From positions 1 through 47,216 of the forward strand of contig JAGNEZ010000051.1 in NCBI GenBank assembly GCA_018003015.1: a DNA stretch of 47,216 nucleotides, given 5' to 3'. Origin of the DNA: Phycisphaerae bacterium (GTDB lineage: Bacteria > Planctomycetota > Phycisphaerae > UBA1845 > PWPN01). The notes beneath the pieces are model-generated. The model had not been told where the DNA came from and searched no databases. It saw nothing but the letters and a program-made list of their open reading frames with translations. The translations under genes were made by a program, and so were the position numbers. Of the stretch, positions 25,153 to 34,261 are shown one piece after another (positions within the stretch are counted from its first letter, which is position 1; each line of letters starts with the position of its first letter).

Positions 25153-26028
25153 ATGCTTCAGTCTGAACTCCTGAGAAAAGTCCGGCGTATCGAGATTCGC
25201 ACGTCGCACATGGTGAACGACGTGCTAGCCGGGCAGTATCACTCCGCCTTCAAGGGTCGAGGGATGGAGTTCGAGGAGGTGCGCGACTACCAGTATGGGG
25301 ACGACGTGCGGACCATCGACTGGAACGTGAGTGCCCGGTACGGCCGGCCGTTCGTGAAGGTCTTCCGTGAAGAGCGTGAGCTGACCGTCCTGCTGCTGGT
25401 GGACATGAGTGCGTCGCACGGCTTCGGCACTCGTGAGCAGCTCAAACGGGATCTGGTGGCTGAGATCGGGGCGACGCTTGCGTTTTCGGCGATCCGCAAC
25501 AACGACAAGATCGGACTGATGTGCTTCACGGACGAAGTCGAGAAGACCGTACCGGCTCGCAAGGGCGCGCGGCACGTACTTCGCGTGGTGCGCGAGCTGC
25601 TGTACCACCGCCCTTGCCGATCAGGCACCAACCTGGGAGCGGCGTTGGAGCACCTGAACCGGACCGTCAAGCGGCGGGCGGTGGTCTTCGTGGTCAGCGA
25701 CTTCCAGACCGGCAGCTACGAGGACGCGATGCGCGTTGCCCGCCGCCGGCATGATGTTATCCCGATCGTGATTTCCGACCCCTGGGAACAGAAGATGGAG
25801 GACATCGGCCTGGTCCAGTGGACGGACGCCGAAACGGGGCAGGTCGTGCTCGTGGATACCTCGAGCAGGCGCGTGCGAAGGCAATACGAGGAAGACATTC
25901 GCCGGATGACCGAGGAGCGGGATGCCCTGCTGCGCAGGATGAACATCGACACGATCGAGGCCCGAACCGGCGAGCCGTTTGTCGAGCCGCTCACCCGGTT
26001 CTTTCGGAAGCGGGAGACGAGGAGGTGA
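25153..26028 (+). CDS. DUF58 domain protein (VWA-like, MoxR partner)
   Basis: A 291-residue cytoplasmic protein. The DUF58 signature is GRGMEFEEVRDYQYGDDVR (35-53) followed by TIDWNVSAR, and the VWA-like strand carries a MIDAS-like DMSAS (84-88). No membrane segment is seen. DUF58 proteins nearly always lie next to MoxR ATPases and are presumed partners. The start is placed at ATG 25153 (MLQSELLRKVRR), as family members open in this way; the frame is open from 25078. A 265-bp spacer with no gene separates it from moxR, which is unusually long for this pair. Confidence 0.88.
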   Translation: MLQSELLRKVRRIEIRTSHMVNDVLAGQYHSAFKGRGMEFEEVRDYQYGDDVRTIDWNVSARYGRPFVKVFREERELTVLLLVDMSASHGFGTREQLKRDLVAEIGATLAFSAIRNNDKIGLMCFTDEVEKTVPARKGARHVLRVVRELLYHRPCRSGTNLGAALEHLNRTVKRRAVVFVVSDFQTGSYEDAMRVARRRHDVIPIVISDPWEQKMEDIGLVQWTDAETGQVVLVDTSSRRVRRQYEEDIRRMTEERDALLRRMNIDTIEARTGEPFVEPLTRFFRKRETRR

Positions 26029-26030
26029 CA

Positions 26031-26136
26031 GGGAGTTGAGAATGGAGAATGGAGAAAGGAAGAAGAGACGCTCGGAGACCGAGCCCGCACGCCGGGCCGG
26101 ACTCTCTCCGTTCGCCATCCGCCATTGTCCGTTCCG
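26031..26136. repeat. Short-word repeat element with central hairpin
   Basis: A roughly 105-bp element between the DUF58 gene and the Bat-like gene. Its left arm is built of near-repeated words (GAGAATGG AGAATGG AGAAAGG, 26039-26060). The right arm reads TTCGCCAT CCGCCATT GTCCGTTCC (26111-26135), that is, similar ATGG-type words on the opposite strand. The centre has a perfect stem GCTCGG-AGA-CCGAGC (26070-26084). Composition differs sharply from the flanks. It may be a miniature mobile or REP-like element, and it may supply an alternative start (ATG 26042) for the next gene. Confidence 0.55.
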
Positions 26137-26185
26137 ATGGCCGGAGTGTAGCACCCGCTGCCGGTTTGCGTGTGGGTCATGGATC

Positions 26186-27316
26186 ATGTTGAGCCTGGGG
26201 TTAGGTCTTGGCCTGGCCGGCGGTTGTCGTTGTTCCCAGCCTGCGGCCGAGGTTCCCAAGCCGTTCGAGGTCAACGCGAAAGACGGCCCGGTTGCGATGA
26301 CCGTTCGGGCAGCTAAGGAGCAGATTCTGGTGGCCGAGAAGCTGGGCTTGACGATCGAGGTGATCGCCCCCGACGACGTGGACATCGAGATGCCGAGATT
26401 CGAGGAACGAATCGGCGAGTTCCGCATCCGCCGCCATCGTGACGAACCTGCCATTCCCACGGACCGCGGTCGACGATGGCGGCAGGAATACGAGCTCGAT
26501 CAACTCATCGCCGGCAGCTACGAGATTCCGAGCATCGCCGTCAAGTACGTGGATCGCCGCTCTGCCAAGCCCACCGGCGCGAGTCCGAGCGATGCCTCTC
26601 CTACTCAGCACTCGGTACTCGGCACCCAGCCCTTGGCGCCAAGCACTCAACACTCGGCTTTCGATACTCATGATTCATCACTCACCGCTCACTACTTCTC
26701 CTCCACCCCGTTTTCGATCAAAGTCGTTTCGGCGATCGAAGGCGAGATCGACCTGGAGAAGTTTGAGGATATTCGCGGCACGGTTGAGCTTCCCGCGGCG
26801 CGCAGCCGGGCCTGGCTTTTCTGGACGGCCGGCGCGGCTACGGCGGTGCTGGCATTGGCCGGCCTATGGGTATACCTGCGTTGTCGCTCGGCGAGGCTTC
26901 GTTTTGCGCGGCCCATTCCGCCCCACGTTTGGGCTCGGGAAGAGCTGCGCCGGCTTCGCGAGGACAACCTGGTAGAGCGTGGTCTGGTGCACGAGCTGTA
27001 TTCGAGAATGACCGGCATTGTCCGCCTGTACATCGAGCGGCGATTCCGAATCATGGCCGCCGAGCAGACCACCGAGGAGTTCCTGGCGGCCGCGAAGAGC
27101 CACCCTGCGCTGGTTCAGGAGTATCGCGACTCGCTCGCCCGGTTTCTGCAAGCGGGTGACATGGTCAAGTTCGCCCGGTACACGCCGGAGCCATGCGAAA
27201 TCGACCAGGCCTTCGGGGCGGCGGAGACCTTCGTTGACCGGACGGCCGCACTGATCGCGCCTGCCGCATCGACTGCCGAGCGGGTGCGGGCGATGGAGCC
27301 CGAGGTGGGGCCATGA
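26186..27316 (+). CDS. Bat-like membrane protein in MoxR cluster (possible lipoprotein)
   Basis: About 376 residues. It starts MLSLGLGLGLAGGC, a hydrophobic segment ending in a Cys that could be a lipobox (AGGC), then an extracytoplasmic beta-rich region resembling BatD oxygen-tolerance proteins (VRAAKEQILVAEKLGLTIEV), a single membrane helix (AWLFWTAGAATAVLALAGLWVYL) and a cytoplasmic helical tail (REELRRLREDNLVERG; LYIERRFRIMAAEQTTEEFL) as in DUF4381-like proteins. An in-frame repeat element at 26598-26698 interrupts the periplasmic part with a Ser/Thr/His/Gln-rich stretch. An alternative start, ATG 26042, has GGGAG six bases upstream but would translate the first repeat element. Its stop overlaps the start of the VWA gene (ATGA). 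Confidence 0.65.
   Translation: MLSLGLGLGLAGGCRCSQPAAEVPKPFEVNAKDGPVAMTVRAAKEQILVAEKLGLTIEVIAPDDVDIEMPRFEERIGEFRIRRHRDEPAIPTDRGRRWRQEYELDQLIAGSYEIPSIAVKYVDRRSAKPTGASPSDASPTQHSVLGTQPLAPSTQHSAFDTHDSSLTAHYFSSTPFSIKVVSAIEGEIDLEKFEDIRGTVELPAARSRAWLFWTAGAATAVLALAGLWVYLRCRSARLRFARPIPPHVWAREELRRLREDNLVERGLVHELYSRMTGIVRLYIERRFRIMAAEQTTEEFLAAAKSHPALVQEYRDSLARFLQAGDMVKFARYTPEPCEIDQAFGAAETFVDRTAALIAPAASTAERVRAMEPEVGP
26598..26698. repeat. Short-word repeat element inside the Bat-like gene
   Basis: An approximately 100-bp stretch of near-tandem words of the kind ACTCAGC ACTCGGT ACTCGGC ACCCAGC, then a perfect 12-base palindrome CTTGGCGCCAAG (26632-26643), then CACTCAA CACTCGG, ATACTCATG and ATCACTCACC words. 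It is open in the gene's frame and encodes a Ser/Thr/Gln/His-rich stretch (QHSVLGTQPLAPSTQHSAF). The design, words around a palindrome, matches the element at 26031-26136 although the words differ. Confidence 0.6.
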
Positions 27317-28431
27317 TGTCCCTGAGTGGCTTCGAGTTCCAGGAGAATTCCCGCTGGGCACTCCTTTTGCTCCTGCTGGTGCCGGTCATCTGGTGGCGAG
27401 CCTACCTGCGTCATCGGCCGATCGCCGTTCGGTTTTCCTCGGTCACCCCCCTTGTCCGGTTGCCGCGTACCTGGCGAACGCGAGCCCGATGGCTGCTGCC
27501 GGCTTTGCGTACCGCCGCCCTGATCCTGCTGATTGTCGCGGTCGCTCGCCCGCGCAAAGGCAACGAACAGGCCCGCGTCCGGGCCGAGGGCATTGCGATT
27601 CAGCTTCTGGTCGATCGGTCGGGGAGCATGCAGGCCCTGGATTTCAAGCTGAACGGCAAGCGGGTAAACCGATTGACCGCCGTCCAGAACGTGGCTCGCG
27701 ATTTTGTGAAGGGATCCGGGAGCCTGGCTGGCCGGCCCGACGACCTGATCGGCATGATCAGCTTTGCCCGGTATGCGGACAGCAAGTGTCCGCTGACGCT
27801 GGACCACGATTTTCTGCTCGAGGCTCTGAGCAAGACCGAGATCGTCGATCCGCGTAAAGCCCAGGACGAGGATGGCACGGCGATCGGTGATGCGATCGCT
27901 CTGGGCGTGGAACAGATGCGGGCCCTGGATGAGCAGCGGCGATCTCGAGGTGGCCAGAAGGTCAAGAGCAGAGTCATGATTCTTCTGACCGACGGCGAGA
28001 ACAACGCGGGTGATATTGATCCTCTGCAGGCCGCTCAGATGGCCGCGACGTTCGAGACCAAGATCTACACGATTGGCGTGGGCACGCGGGGCCTGGCGGA
28101 AGTGCCGATGATCGATCCGTTTTCGGGTCGGACGGTCCTGCGCTCGACCCAGGTGCGCATTGACGAGGATGCGCTTCGGCGAATTGCCGCGGCCACGGGC
28201 GGCCGCTACTTCCGAGCCACCGACACCGACTCTCTCCGGGACATCTACACTGAGATCGACAAGATGGAGAAGGAGGAGACGGTCGAGAAGCGTTTCTACC
28301 AGTACAAGGAACTAGCAACCCAAGCCCTGCGTATCGGACCGCTCTCTCTCCCCCCCCTGCTAGTTGGCGTCTTCGTTCTTCTTGCCCTGGAGATCGTGTT
28401 GGCGAATACCTGGCTGCGACGTGTTCCGTGA
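27313..28431 (+). CDS. VWA domain membrane protein (BatA-like)
   Basis: A 372-residue protein. Two membrane helices lie near the N-terminus (about 15-29 and 61-79), the VWA domain spans about 95-320, and another helix is near 347-366 (PPLLVGVFVLLALEIVLA). The MIDAS motif is DRSGSMQ with Asp101, Ser103 and Ser105, and the later TDGEN fits the MIDAS Asp. The layout is that of BatA proteins of Bacteroides-aerotolerance-type operons. The start overlaps the previous stop as ATGATG, suggesting translational coupling. No BatB or BatC follows; the cluster ends here. Confidence 0.88.
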   Translation: MMSLSGFEFQENSRWALLLLLLVPVIWWRAYLRHRPIAVRFSSVTPLVRLPRTWRTRARWLLPALRTAALILLIVAVARPRKGNEQARVRAEGIAIQLLVDRSGSMQALDFKLNGKRVNRLTAVQNVARDFVKGSGSLAGRPDDLIGMISFARYADSKCPLTLDHDFLLEALSKTEIVDPRKAQDEDGTAIGDAIALGVEQMRALDEQRRSRGGQKVKSRVMILLTDGENNAGDIDPLQAAQMAATFETKIYTIGVGTRGLAEVPMIDPFSGRTVLRSTQVRIDEDALRRIAAATGGRYFRATDTDSLRDIYTEIDKMEKEETVEKRFYQYKELATQALRIGPLSLPPLLVGVFVLLALEIVLANTWLRRVP

Positions 28432-28672
28432 TTCGGGGCCGGCGGACCGGTCGGCGGCGGATCGCTGCGGCGGCGTCATCCCATGGTCGGGGATATTTGC
28501 CCAATAGTGGGGAAACGGTTCTTAGATGGAGGATTGGCGGAGATGGGGGACAATCCGCGGCTCAGGCGTCCGCTGGGGCTGGAGAGGGGGCGATTCCGGA
28601 GCGTGGGTGGCATGTCGTTTGCTTCCCATCTTAACGTCTGTAACTCACTGAAGGATAAAATGCTAAGTTGAT
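28432..28672. other. Non-coding stretch after the VWA gene
   Basis: No gene is supported. A 62-codon open frame (28483-28671) has no convincing ribosome binding site or recognisable sequence. The region ends in an AT-richer stretch (GGATAAAATGCTAAG) just before the dnaG promoter. Confidence 0.3.
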
Positions 28673-28701
28673 TTGACCGGCCCCGAAACTGGTGGTATAT
28701 T
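28673..28701 (+). promoter_or_regulatory. Sigma-70-type promoter of the dnaG-rpoD operon
   Basis: TTGACC (28673-28678), a 17-base spacer and TATATT (28696-28701), each matching 5 of 6 consensus bases. Transcription would begin near 28708, leaving a leader of about 145 bases before the dnaG GTG. Confidence 0.6.
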
Positions 28702-28851
28702 TTCCGGTCCTACCATTTGGCGAGGTGGGTGGCGGGGGCCTGGCTTTCTAGGCCTAACGTCCGGCAGAGCATAAGCTTAGATCATTGTCGGAGCATCGGG
28801 GACCCGGGGCGAACACGGCCGACCGGGCTGGGGCAAACACGAGGATTCAAG

Positions 28852-30714
28852 GTGCCAGCCGCTGATCGCGAAACCATCACCAGGCAGATCCGCGATAGTC
28901 TCAGCATCGTCGACGTGGTTGGCGGGTATATGACCCTCCGGCGAGCGGGGGCCAGTTTCAAGGGTTTGTGCCCCTTCCACGAGGAGAAGACGCCCTCGTT
29001 CATGGTGAATCCCGCGCGGCAGACGTTCAAGTGTTTCGGCTGTGGGGCTGGCGGGGACCTTTTCACCTTCGTTCAGCTCAAAGAGAAGGTAGATTTCGTT
29101 GAGGCGCGCCGGATGCTGGCTGAGCGAGCCGGGATCTCTGTGGAGTTCGAGCGTGTGGGGGGAACGGCCTCATCGGGGCCGGGCAAGAGCGACCTCGTTC
29201 GGGTGAATGACTGGGCTCAGCAGTTTTTTCGCCGTCAGTATCAAGGACCGGGTGGAGAGGTGGCTCGGCAGTACGTGGCGAAGCGTGGGTTGACGGACAG
29301 GTTGGTGGAGGATTTCGGGCTTGGCTACGCGGCCGACAGTTTCGACGAACTGATTCAACAGGCGGGGAAAGCGGGGATCGAGCCGGGGCTGCTGCTGGCG
29401 GCTGGTTTGGTGAAGGAGCGTGGGCGAGGGGGCAGTTACGACGCTTTCCGCCACCGGCTGATGTTCCCGATTCACGATGTGACGGGGCGGCTGATTGCCT
29501 TTGGGGGGCGGACGCTAGCTGACGATCCGGCGAAGTACTTGAACACGGCCGGCACCGTGCTTTTTGACAAGAGCTCGAGTCTGTTCGGGATCGAGCGGGC
29601 CAAGCACGCGGCCGCGAAGGCTGGTCGGATGGTTGTGGTCGAGGGCTACACTGACTGCATGATGGCCCACCAGTATGGCTTCAGCGAGACGGTAGCGACG
29701 CTGGGCACGGCATTGACCGAGGCTCACGCGGCGTTGCTTCGTCGTTATACGGACCGTGTGATCCTGGTCTTTGACTCGGATGAAGCGGGCCAGAGTGCGG
29801 CGGAGCGGGCGGTTTCGGTGACCCTGCTGGGCGGGTTGGAGGTGATGCTGGCCAAGGTCCCGGCGGGCAAGGACCCCTGTGACTACCTTGTGGCGGCTGG
29901 GGGGGGTGCTTTCGAGGAAGTGCTGAAAAACGCGGTCGGCGCGCTAGAATTCAGGTGGCACCAGGTTGTCCGGCAGTATGAAGCCGGGACGACTGGTCCT
30001 GCGCGGAGACGTGCGATTGAAGCGTATTTACAGGAACTGGCCGCCTGGACGGGTCGGGGCGTCATCGATCCCATCGAGAGGGGGTTAATGGTCAACCAGT
30101 TGAGCAAGATCCTGGGCTTGCCGGCGGAAGACTTGCATCGCCAGCTTGGCCGCCTGGCCCAGCGGTGGCGCCGTCCGCTCACGGCGGCGGTGAGCGGGGT
30201 TTCGGGGGAGGGTGAGAAGACCGGTTCGGCATTGCGTCTAGACGCAGAGCAGCGGGCCCTCTGGGAGATCGTGGAGGTTCTGTTGAACGCACCGGAGCTG
30301 TATGGGCGTGTGGCCGGCAAGTTTGAGCCTGAGCTGATTGCCGACGCCTCGGTGTGCCGGGTGGCCCGGGCCCTGGTCGAAGTGATGTCTGCAGGCGGGG
30401 CTTTCCGCCTGGCGGAGTTTATTGGGCGGTTTGAATCGACGGAGTTCGCTCAGCTGATCACCGATCTTCAAGCGGCCGGGGAGCAGATGGAGGATTACGC
30501 GGAGGTGCTGAACAGAGCGTTAGCCAGCCTGGAGTCATGCGCTCGGCTCCGGGAGACGCACCGGTTGGCAGAGAGCATCAGGCAAAAGCAGGCTGGCAGG
30601 GAAGGCGAGCCGGTTGGCGAGGAAGAAGACGAGCGGTTGCGGGCCCTTGCGGCCGGCATTCGGCAGACGCACTTTTCACCAGCGGGAGCTCGCCGCAAGT
30701 TCCTGCTGCAGTGA
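28852..30714 (+). CDS. dnaG: DNA primase
   Basis: About 620 residues. DnaG makes the RNA primers for DNA replication with the DnaB helicase. The N-terminal zinc-binding domain has Cys40, His43, Cys61 and Cys64 in [11 protein letters not shown] and [13 protein letters not shown]. The Toprim domain contains [14 protein letters not shown] and [13 protein letters not shown], which supply the acidic residues for metal binding. A DnaB-binding C-terminal region is less conserved, as usual. The start is a GTG at 28852, with GAGG at 28841-28844 (seven-base spacer); the frame is open from 28717 but the added residues do not match primases. It is followed by rpoD after 65 bp, the conserved dnaG-rpoD arrangement; rpsU, often first in this operon, is absent. 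Confidence 0.95.
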   Translation: MPAADRETITRQIRDSLSIVDVVGGYMTLRRAGASFKGLCPFHEEKTPSFMVNPARQTFKCFGCGAGGDLFTFVQLKEKVDFVEARRMLAERAGISVEFERVGGTASSGPGKSDLVRVNDWAQQFFRRQYQGPGGEVARQYVAKRGLTDRLVEDFGLGYAADSFDELIQQAGKAGIEPGLLLAAGLVKERGRGGSYDAFRHRLMFPIHDVTGRLIAFGGRTLADDPAKYLNTAGTVLFDKSSSLFGIERAKHAAAKAGRMVVVEGYTDCMMAHQYGFSETVATLGTALTEAHAALLRRYTDRVILVFDSDEAGQSAAERAVSVTLLGGLEVMLAKVPAGKDPCDYLVAAGGGAFEEVLKNAVGALEFRWHQVVRQYEAGTTGPARRRAIEAYLQELAAWTGRGVIDPIERGLMVNQLSKILGLPAEDLHRQLGRLAQRWRRPLTAAVSGVSGEGEKTGSALRLDAEQRALWEIVEVLLNAPELYGRVAGKFEPELIADASVCRVARALVEVMSAGGAFRLAEFIGRFESTEFAQLITDLQAAGEQMEDYAEVLNRALASLESCARLRETHRLAESIRQKQAGREGEPVGEEEDERLRALAAGIRQTHFSPAGARRKFLLQ

Positions 30715-30779
30715 CCAAGAAAGGCACCGTGAGAGTGTGTGGCGCGGGTTGCTGCATCCCGCGTGCTTTGGAGACAACG

Positions 30780-32567
30780 ATGTCGGACACCGATCAGATG
30801 ATTCTGGATCCCGTGGATCGAGCAACCGAGATCCTGCTCGACCTGGGCCGCAAGCGCAAGTATCTGACCTGGCAGGAACTCAACGAGATTCTGCCCGACG
30901 AGGCGATTGCCCCGGACCATCTCGAGACCATCATGCTCAGGCTCGAGCAGAACAAGATCGAGATGGTGGACGAAGTCGAGGCCCAGCGGCTGGGTGGCAT
31001 TGCCGCGGAGGTTCTGGCCGCCGCCGCCCGGCAGCGGGCGCTCGAAGAGGAGCCCGAGACCGACGAAAGGGAGATTGATGCCGTCCTGCCGCCGCTGCCC
31101 GAACCCGAGGATCTTGGGGACACCGACGATGACGGCAAAGTGGAGGCGGTTGAGGCTGACGAGAGCGGCTCGCGGCGGATCGATGACCCGATCCGCATGT
31201 ACCTGACCCAGATGGGCGAGATTCCGCTGCTCACTCGCAAGGAGGAGATCGACCTGGCCAAGAAGATCGAGCTGACCCGCATGGCCTTCCGCAAGCAGGT
31301 CCTCGAGAGCGACTACTGCATCACCCAGGCGGTTGACATTCTTCAGCAGGTTTCGGACGGCCGGCTTCCTTTTGACCGTACGATGAAGATTTCGACGTCC
31401 GAAGCGATGGCCAAGAACACGATCACCAAGCTGTTGCCCGAGAACCTAGCCACGGTCCGCAAGCTGATGGAGCACAATACCGGCGACCATCAGCGGCTGC
31501 AGACCGTGCGTATGGCGGCGAAGGAGAAGGCGACCGCGATCCAGCAGATGAATGCCCGGCGTCGCAAGATTGCCAAGCTGCTGGAGGAGCTTTCGCTGCG
31601 TACCAGCAGGATCATACCCCTGATGCGCAAGCTCGAGTCGGTGCACCGCAAGATGCGTGACCTCGAGCGGCGGGTCGAGGAGGAGAAGAAGCGGGTTGAA
31701 TCGTCGGACGACGATCTCCAGGCGATGGGTGAGGAACTGGCCGGCATGGAGTCCCTGGTGCTCGAGAGTGGTGGCCAGCTGGGCGAACGGCTCAAGAGGA
31801 TGAAGCAGGTTTTCTCCGAGTACGAGGATGCCAAGCGGCGTCTGTCGGGCGGCAACCTGCGGCTGGTCGTTTCGATTGCCAAGAAGTACCGCAACCGCGG
31901 CCTGAGCTTCCTGGACATCATCCAGGAAGGGAACACTGGGCTGATGCGGGCGGTGGACAAGTACGAATATCGTCGGGGCTACAAGTTCAGCACCTACGCC
32001 ACCTGGTGGATTCGCCAGGCGATCACGCGGGCGATCGCGGACCATGCTCGCACGATCCGGATTCCGGTGCACATGATCGAGACGATGAGTCGGCTGCGGA
32101 ACATTGCCAAGCAGCTGCTGCAGGAGCTTGGCCGGGAGCCGACCATCGAGGAGATCGCCAAGAAGGCCAAGATGCCGGTCAGCGAGGCCCGGCGGGTAAT
32201 GAAGATCAGCCGGCATCCGATTTCGCTCGATCGCCCGGTAGGCGAGAGCGAGGACTCGTATTTTGGCGATTTTATTGAGGACGACAGCACCGAGTCGCCG
32301 GTTCAATCGGCCGGCAACGAGATGCTCCGCGACCGGATCGAGGAAGTGCTCAAGACGCTGACCTACCGGGAGCGTGAGATCCTCAAGTTGCGTTACGGGA
32401 TTGGCGACGGGTACACGTACACGCTGGAGGAGGTCGGCAAGATCTTCAAGGTGACGCGCGAGCGGGTTCGGCAGGTCGAGGCCAAGGCGATCCGCAAGCT
32501 TCAGCACCCGGTGCGATCCCGCAAGCTGGAAGGCTTCCTGGACGCCTCCAAGAGCGGGGAGCTTTAA
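30780..32567 (+). CDS. rpoD: Primary RNA polymerase sigma factor (sigma-70 / RpoD)
   Basis: A 595-residue primary sigma factor. Region 1.1 (about 15-75) includes [14 protein letters not shown]. Region 1.2 starts at [17 protein letters not shown] (135-151). A non-conserved insert of about 170 residues lies before region 2 and has a coiled-coil-like helical stretch (about 285-345). Region 2 holds [16 protein letters not shown] (360-375), [18 protein letters not shown] and [15 protein letters not shown] for -10 recognition and melting. Region 4 ends in [20 protein letters not shown] for -35 recognition. GGAG lies six bases before the ATG at 30780, so the longer frame from 30537 is not used. It is the second gene of the dnaG operon. 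Confidence 0.96.
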   Translation: MSDTDQMILDPVDRATEILLDLGRKRKYLTWQELNEILPDEAIAPDHLETIMLRLEQNKIEMVDEVEAQRLGGIAAEVLAAAARQRALEEEPETDEREIDAVLPPLPEPEDLGDTDDDGKVEAVEADESGSRRIDDPIRMYLTQMGEIPLLTRKEEIDLAKKIELTRMAFRKQVLESDYCITQAVDILQQVSDGRLPFDRTMKISTSEAMAKNTITKLLPENLATVRKLMEHNTGDHQRLQTVRMAAKEKATAIQQMNARRRKIAKLLEELSLRTSRIIPLMRKLESVHRKMRDLERRVEEEKKRVESSDDDLQAMGEELAGMESLVLESGGQLGERLKRMKQVFSEYEDAKRRLSGGNLRLVVSIAKKYRNRGLSFLDIIQEGNTGLMRAVDKYEYRRGYKFSTYATWWIRQAITRAIADHARTIRIPVHMIETMSRLRNIAKQLLQELGREPTIEEIAKKAKMPVSEARRVMKISRHPISLDRPVGESEDSYFGDFIEDDSTESPVQSAGNEMLRDRIEEVLKTLTYREREILKLRYGIGDGYTYTLEEVGKIFKVTRERVRQVEAKAIRKLQHPVRSRKLEGFLDASKSGEL

Positions 32568-32579
32568 CGGACCTCGACC

Positions 32580-33368
32580 ATGCGGCTGACCCGAGAAGTG
32601 CGATTCAGCGTCGGTTCCCCGCTGGACCGGCCGATGACCAACAGTTGGGGGGGCTGGCCGAGCGCGGTGGGCATTCAGCCTCACCTGTCTTTGCGGGCCG
32701 GGGTCACGGGGGATCCCGATCCGATCACTGGTTACCTGTGCAACATTGCGGTGATCGACGAGATGATTCGTGACCGGGCGATTCCGATGGTGTGCTGTCT
32801 GTGGAACGAGCGGCCAGGCGTTACCGGCGAGCAGTTGATCCGGGCGGTAGCCGTCGATCTGCTGAACAGTCCCCCGCCTGGCACGTGGTGGGCCGACTGG
32901 CAACTCAACGTCACGCCCTTTCTCTCCTATGGCACGCAGGCGGGAGCGCCGAACATGGTGGACATTCAGCAGAGTTTCGAGTTTTCTGCCGCGCATCGCC
33001 TGCACTGTGCGACCATGAGCGACGAGGAGAACCGTCGCGTCTTCGGCAAGTGCAACAACCCCAACGGGCACGGGCACAACTACGGCCTGGAGGTTATGGT
33101 CACGGGTGAACCGGACCCGAGCACGGGTGTGCTTTTGCCGATTGAGTCGCTGGAGGACATTGTCAAGCAGCGGGTCATTGACCGGCTGGACCACAAGCAC
33201 TTGAACCGCGACTGTCCGGAGTTCGCTGCGGTGAATCCCTCGGTGGAGAACATTGCCCGAACGATCTGGGGGTTGCTCGAGGGGCGGATGGGGCCGGCCC
33301 GGCTGAAGCGGGTTCGGGTCTGGGAGACGCCGAAGACCTGTGCGGAATACGAGGGTCCTGCAGGCTGA
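32580..33368 (+). CDS. Tandem 6-pyruvoyltetrahydropterin synthase / QueD-like protein
   Basis: A 262-residue protein with two related halves. The C-terminal half (about 127-255) is a complete PTPS/QueD-like domain: zinc ligands in SAAHRLH (His139) and GHGHNY (His164, His166), Cys158 in FGKCNNPNGHG, the catalytic Asp204-His205 in DRLDHKHLN, and Glu249 in RVWETP. The N-terminal half (about 1-120) has a similar beginning (MRLTREVRFSVG) and GDPDPITGYLCNI echoing GEPDPSTGVLLPI in the second half, but lacks the histidines. The family makes carboxy-tetrahydropterin for queuosine or pyruvoyl-tetrahydropterin for biopterin. It lies 12 bp after rpoD and may be co-transcribed with it. Which pterin it makes cannot be told. 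Confidence 0.75.
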   Translation: MRLTREVRFSVGSPLDRPMTNSWGGWPSAVGIQPHLSLRAGVTGDPDPITGYLCNIAVIDEMIRDRAIPMVCCLWNERPGVTGEQLIRAVAVDLLNSPPPGTWWADWQLNVTPFLSYGTQAGAPNMVDIQQSFEFSAAHRLHCATMSDEENRRVFGKCNNPNGHGHNYGLEVMVTGEPDPSTGVLLPIESLEDIVKQRVIDRLDHKHLNRDCPEFAAVNPSVENIARTIWGLLEGRMGPARLKRVRVWETPKTCAEYEGPAG

Positions 33369-33400
33369 GCGGCGTGGAAGGCTGCGCACGGCCGGTCGAT

Positions 33401-34261
33401 TCACATCTCGTTGAGTGCTTCGCGGAGCTTGACCAAGGCTTCGCGTTCGAGCTGGCGGACGCGTTCGCGGGTCAATCCGACCTTGACGCCGATCTGTTTG
33501 AGGGTCATGGGTTCCTGGTTATCGAGGCCGTAGCGGAGCTTCAGGATGGTGGCTTCGCGTTCGTCGATCTTGCTGAGGAGTTTGCTGATGACCTCGGCGT
33601 CGGCGTTACTGAAGGCCGAGTCCTGGGGTGAAGGCGTTTTCTGATCGGCGAGCAGTTCGTTGAGGCCGAAGCTGCCGTCGGCGCTGCCCGACTGGGTGGG
33701 GGCACTGAACGCCTTGACCGCGCGGCGGATGATTCTCACCTTGCGTTCGGTGAGGTTCATGTGCCTGGCCATCTCCTGCAAGGTTGGCTGTTTGCCGTGT
33801 TTCTGCTCGAGTTCGGTGAAGGCTTTCTTCCAGTCGGCGATCATGGCGACCATATAGGCGGGGATGTGTACCGGCTGAACCGAGTTGATCAAGGCCCGCT
33901 TGATGGCCTGCTTGATCCACCAGGAGGCGTAGGTGCTGAACCGTGTCTCCATGGTGGGATCGTAGCCTTCGACACCGCGGAGGAGGCCGATGTTGCCTTC
34001 CTCGATGAGATCCGCCAGCGCCAGCCCGCGGTTGAGGTAGTTTTTGGCGATATTGACCACGAGGCGCAGGTTGGAGAGGATCATGCGATCGCGAGCCCGA
34101 GCGGCGGTGAGTTCGGCCTCTTCCTTCTGCTTGAGTGTGATCTCGTGCTGCTGGAAGAGGGCAGGCACTTTGAGGGCGTACTGGATCGCCCGCCCCAACT
34201 CCTGCTCCTCCTGGGCAGTCAGGAGCGGGGCTTCGTCGATCTGCTTGAGATAGTGCTGCAA
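33401..34261 (-). CDS. Second sigma-70 family factor (RpoS/SigB-like, group 2)
   Basis: At least 286 residues. Region 1.2 is at the very N-terminus (QHYLKQIDEAPLL). Region 2 has LRLVVNIAKNYLNRGLALADL, EEGNIGLLRGVEGYD and FSTYASWWIKQAIKRA. Region 3 has ARHMNLTERKVRIIRRA and region 4 ends MTLKQIGVKVGLTRERVRQLE. There is no region 1.1, as expected for alternative or group 2 factors. The coordinates use the only standard start, TTG 34261, which lacks a Shine-Dalgarno. A strong AGGAGG (plus 34288-34293) lies eight bases before an ATC codon (34279-34277); starting there would add AIESG before LQHYL, a more usual N-terminus. An in-frame TAG at 34292-34294 rules out a longer protein. It follows rpsA by 109 bp on the same strand. 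Confidence 0.9.
   Translation of the reverse strand: MQHYLKQIDEAPLLTAQEEQELGRAIQYALKVPALFQQHEITLKQKEEAELTAARARDRMILSNLRLVVNIAKNYLNRGLALADLIEEGNIGLLRGVEGYDPTMETRFSTYASWWIKQAIKRALINSVQPVHIPAYMVAMIADWKKAFTELEQKHGKQPTLQEMARHMNLTERKVRIIRRAVKAFSAPTQSGSADGSFGLNELLADQKTPSPQDSAFSNADAEVISKLLSKIDEREATILKLRYGLDNQEPMTLKQIGVKVGLTRERVRQLEREALVKLREALNEM

Noticed and set aside
28483-28671. A 62-codon plus-strand frame between the VWA gene and dnaG
   Set aside because: No recognisable sequence or supported start; it overlaps the region just before the dnaG promoter.
31446-33404. A 652-codon minus-strand frame opposite rpoD and the PTPS-like gene
   Set aside because: It is the antisense shadow of two well-supported genes and is rich in Arg, Leu and His as expected for such shadows.
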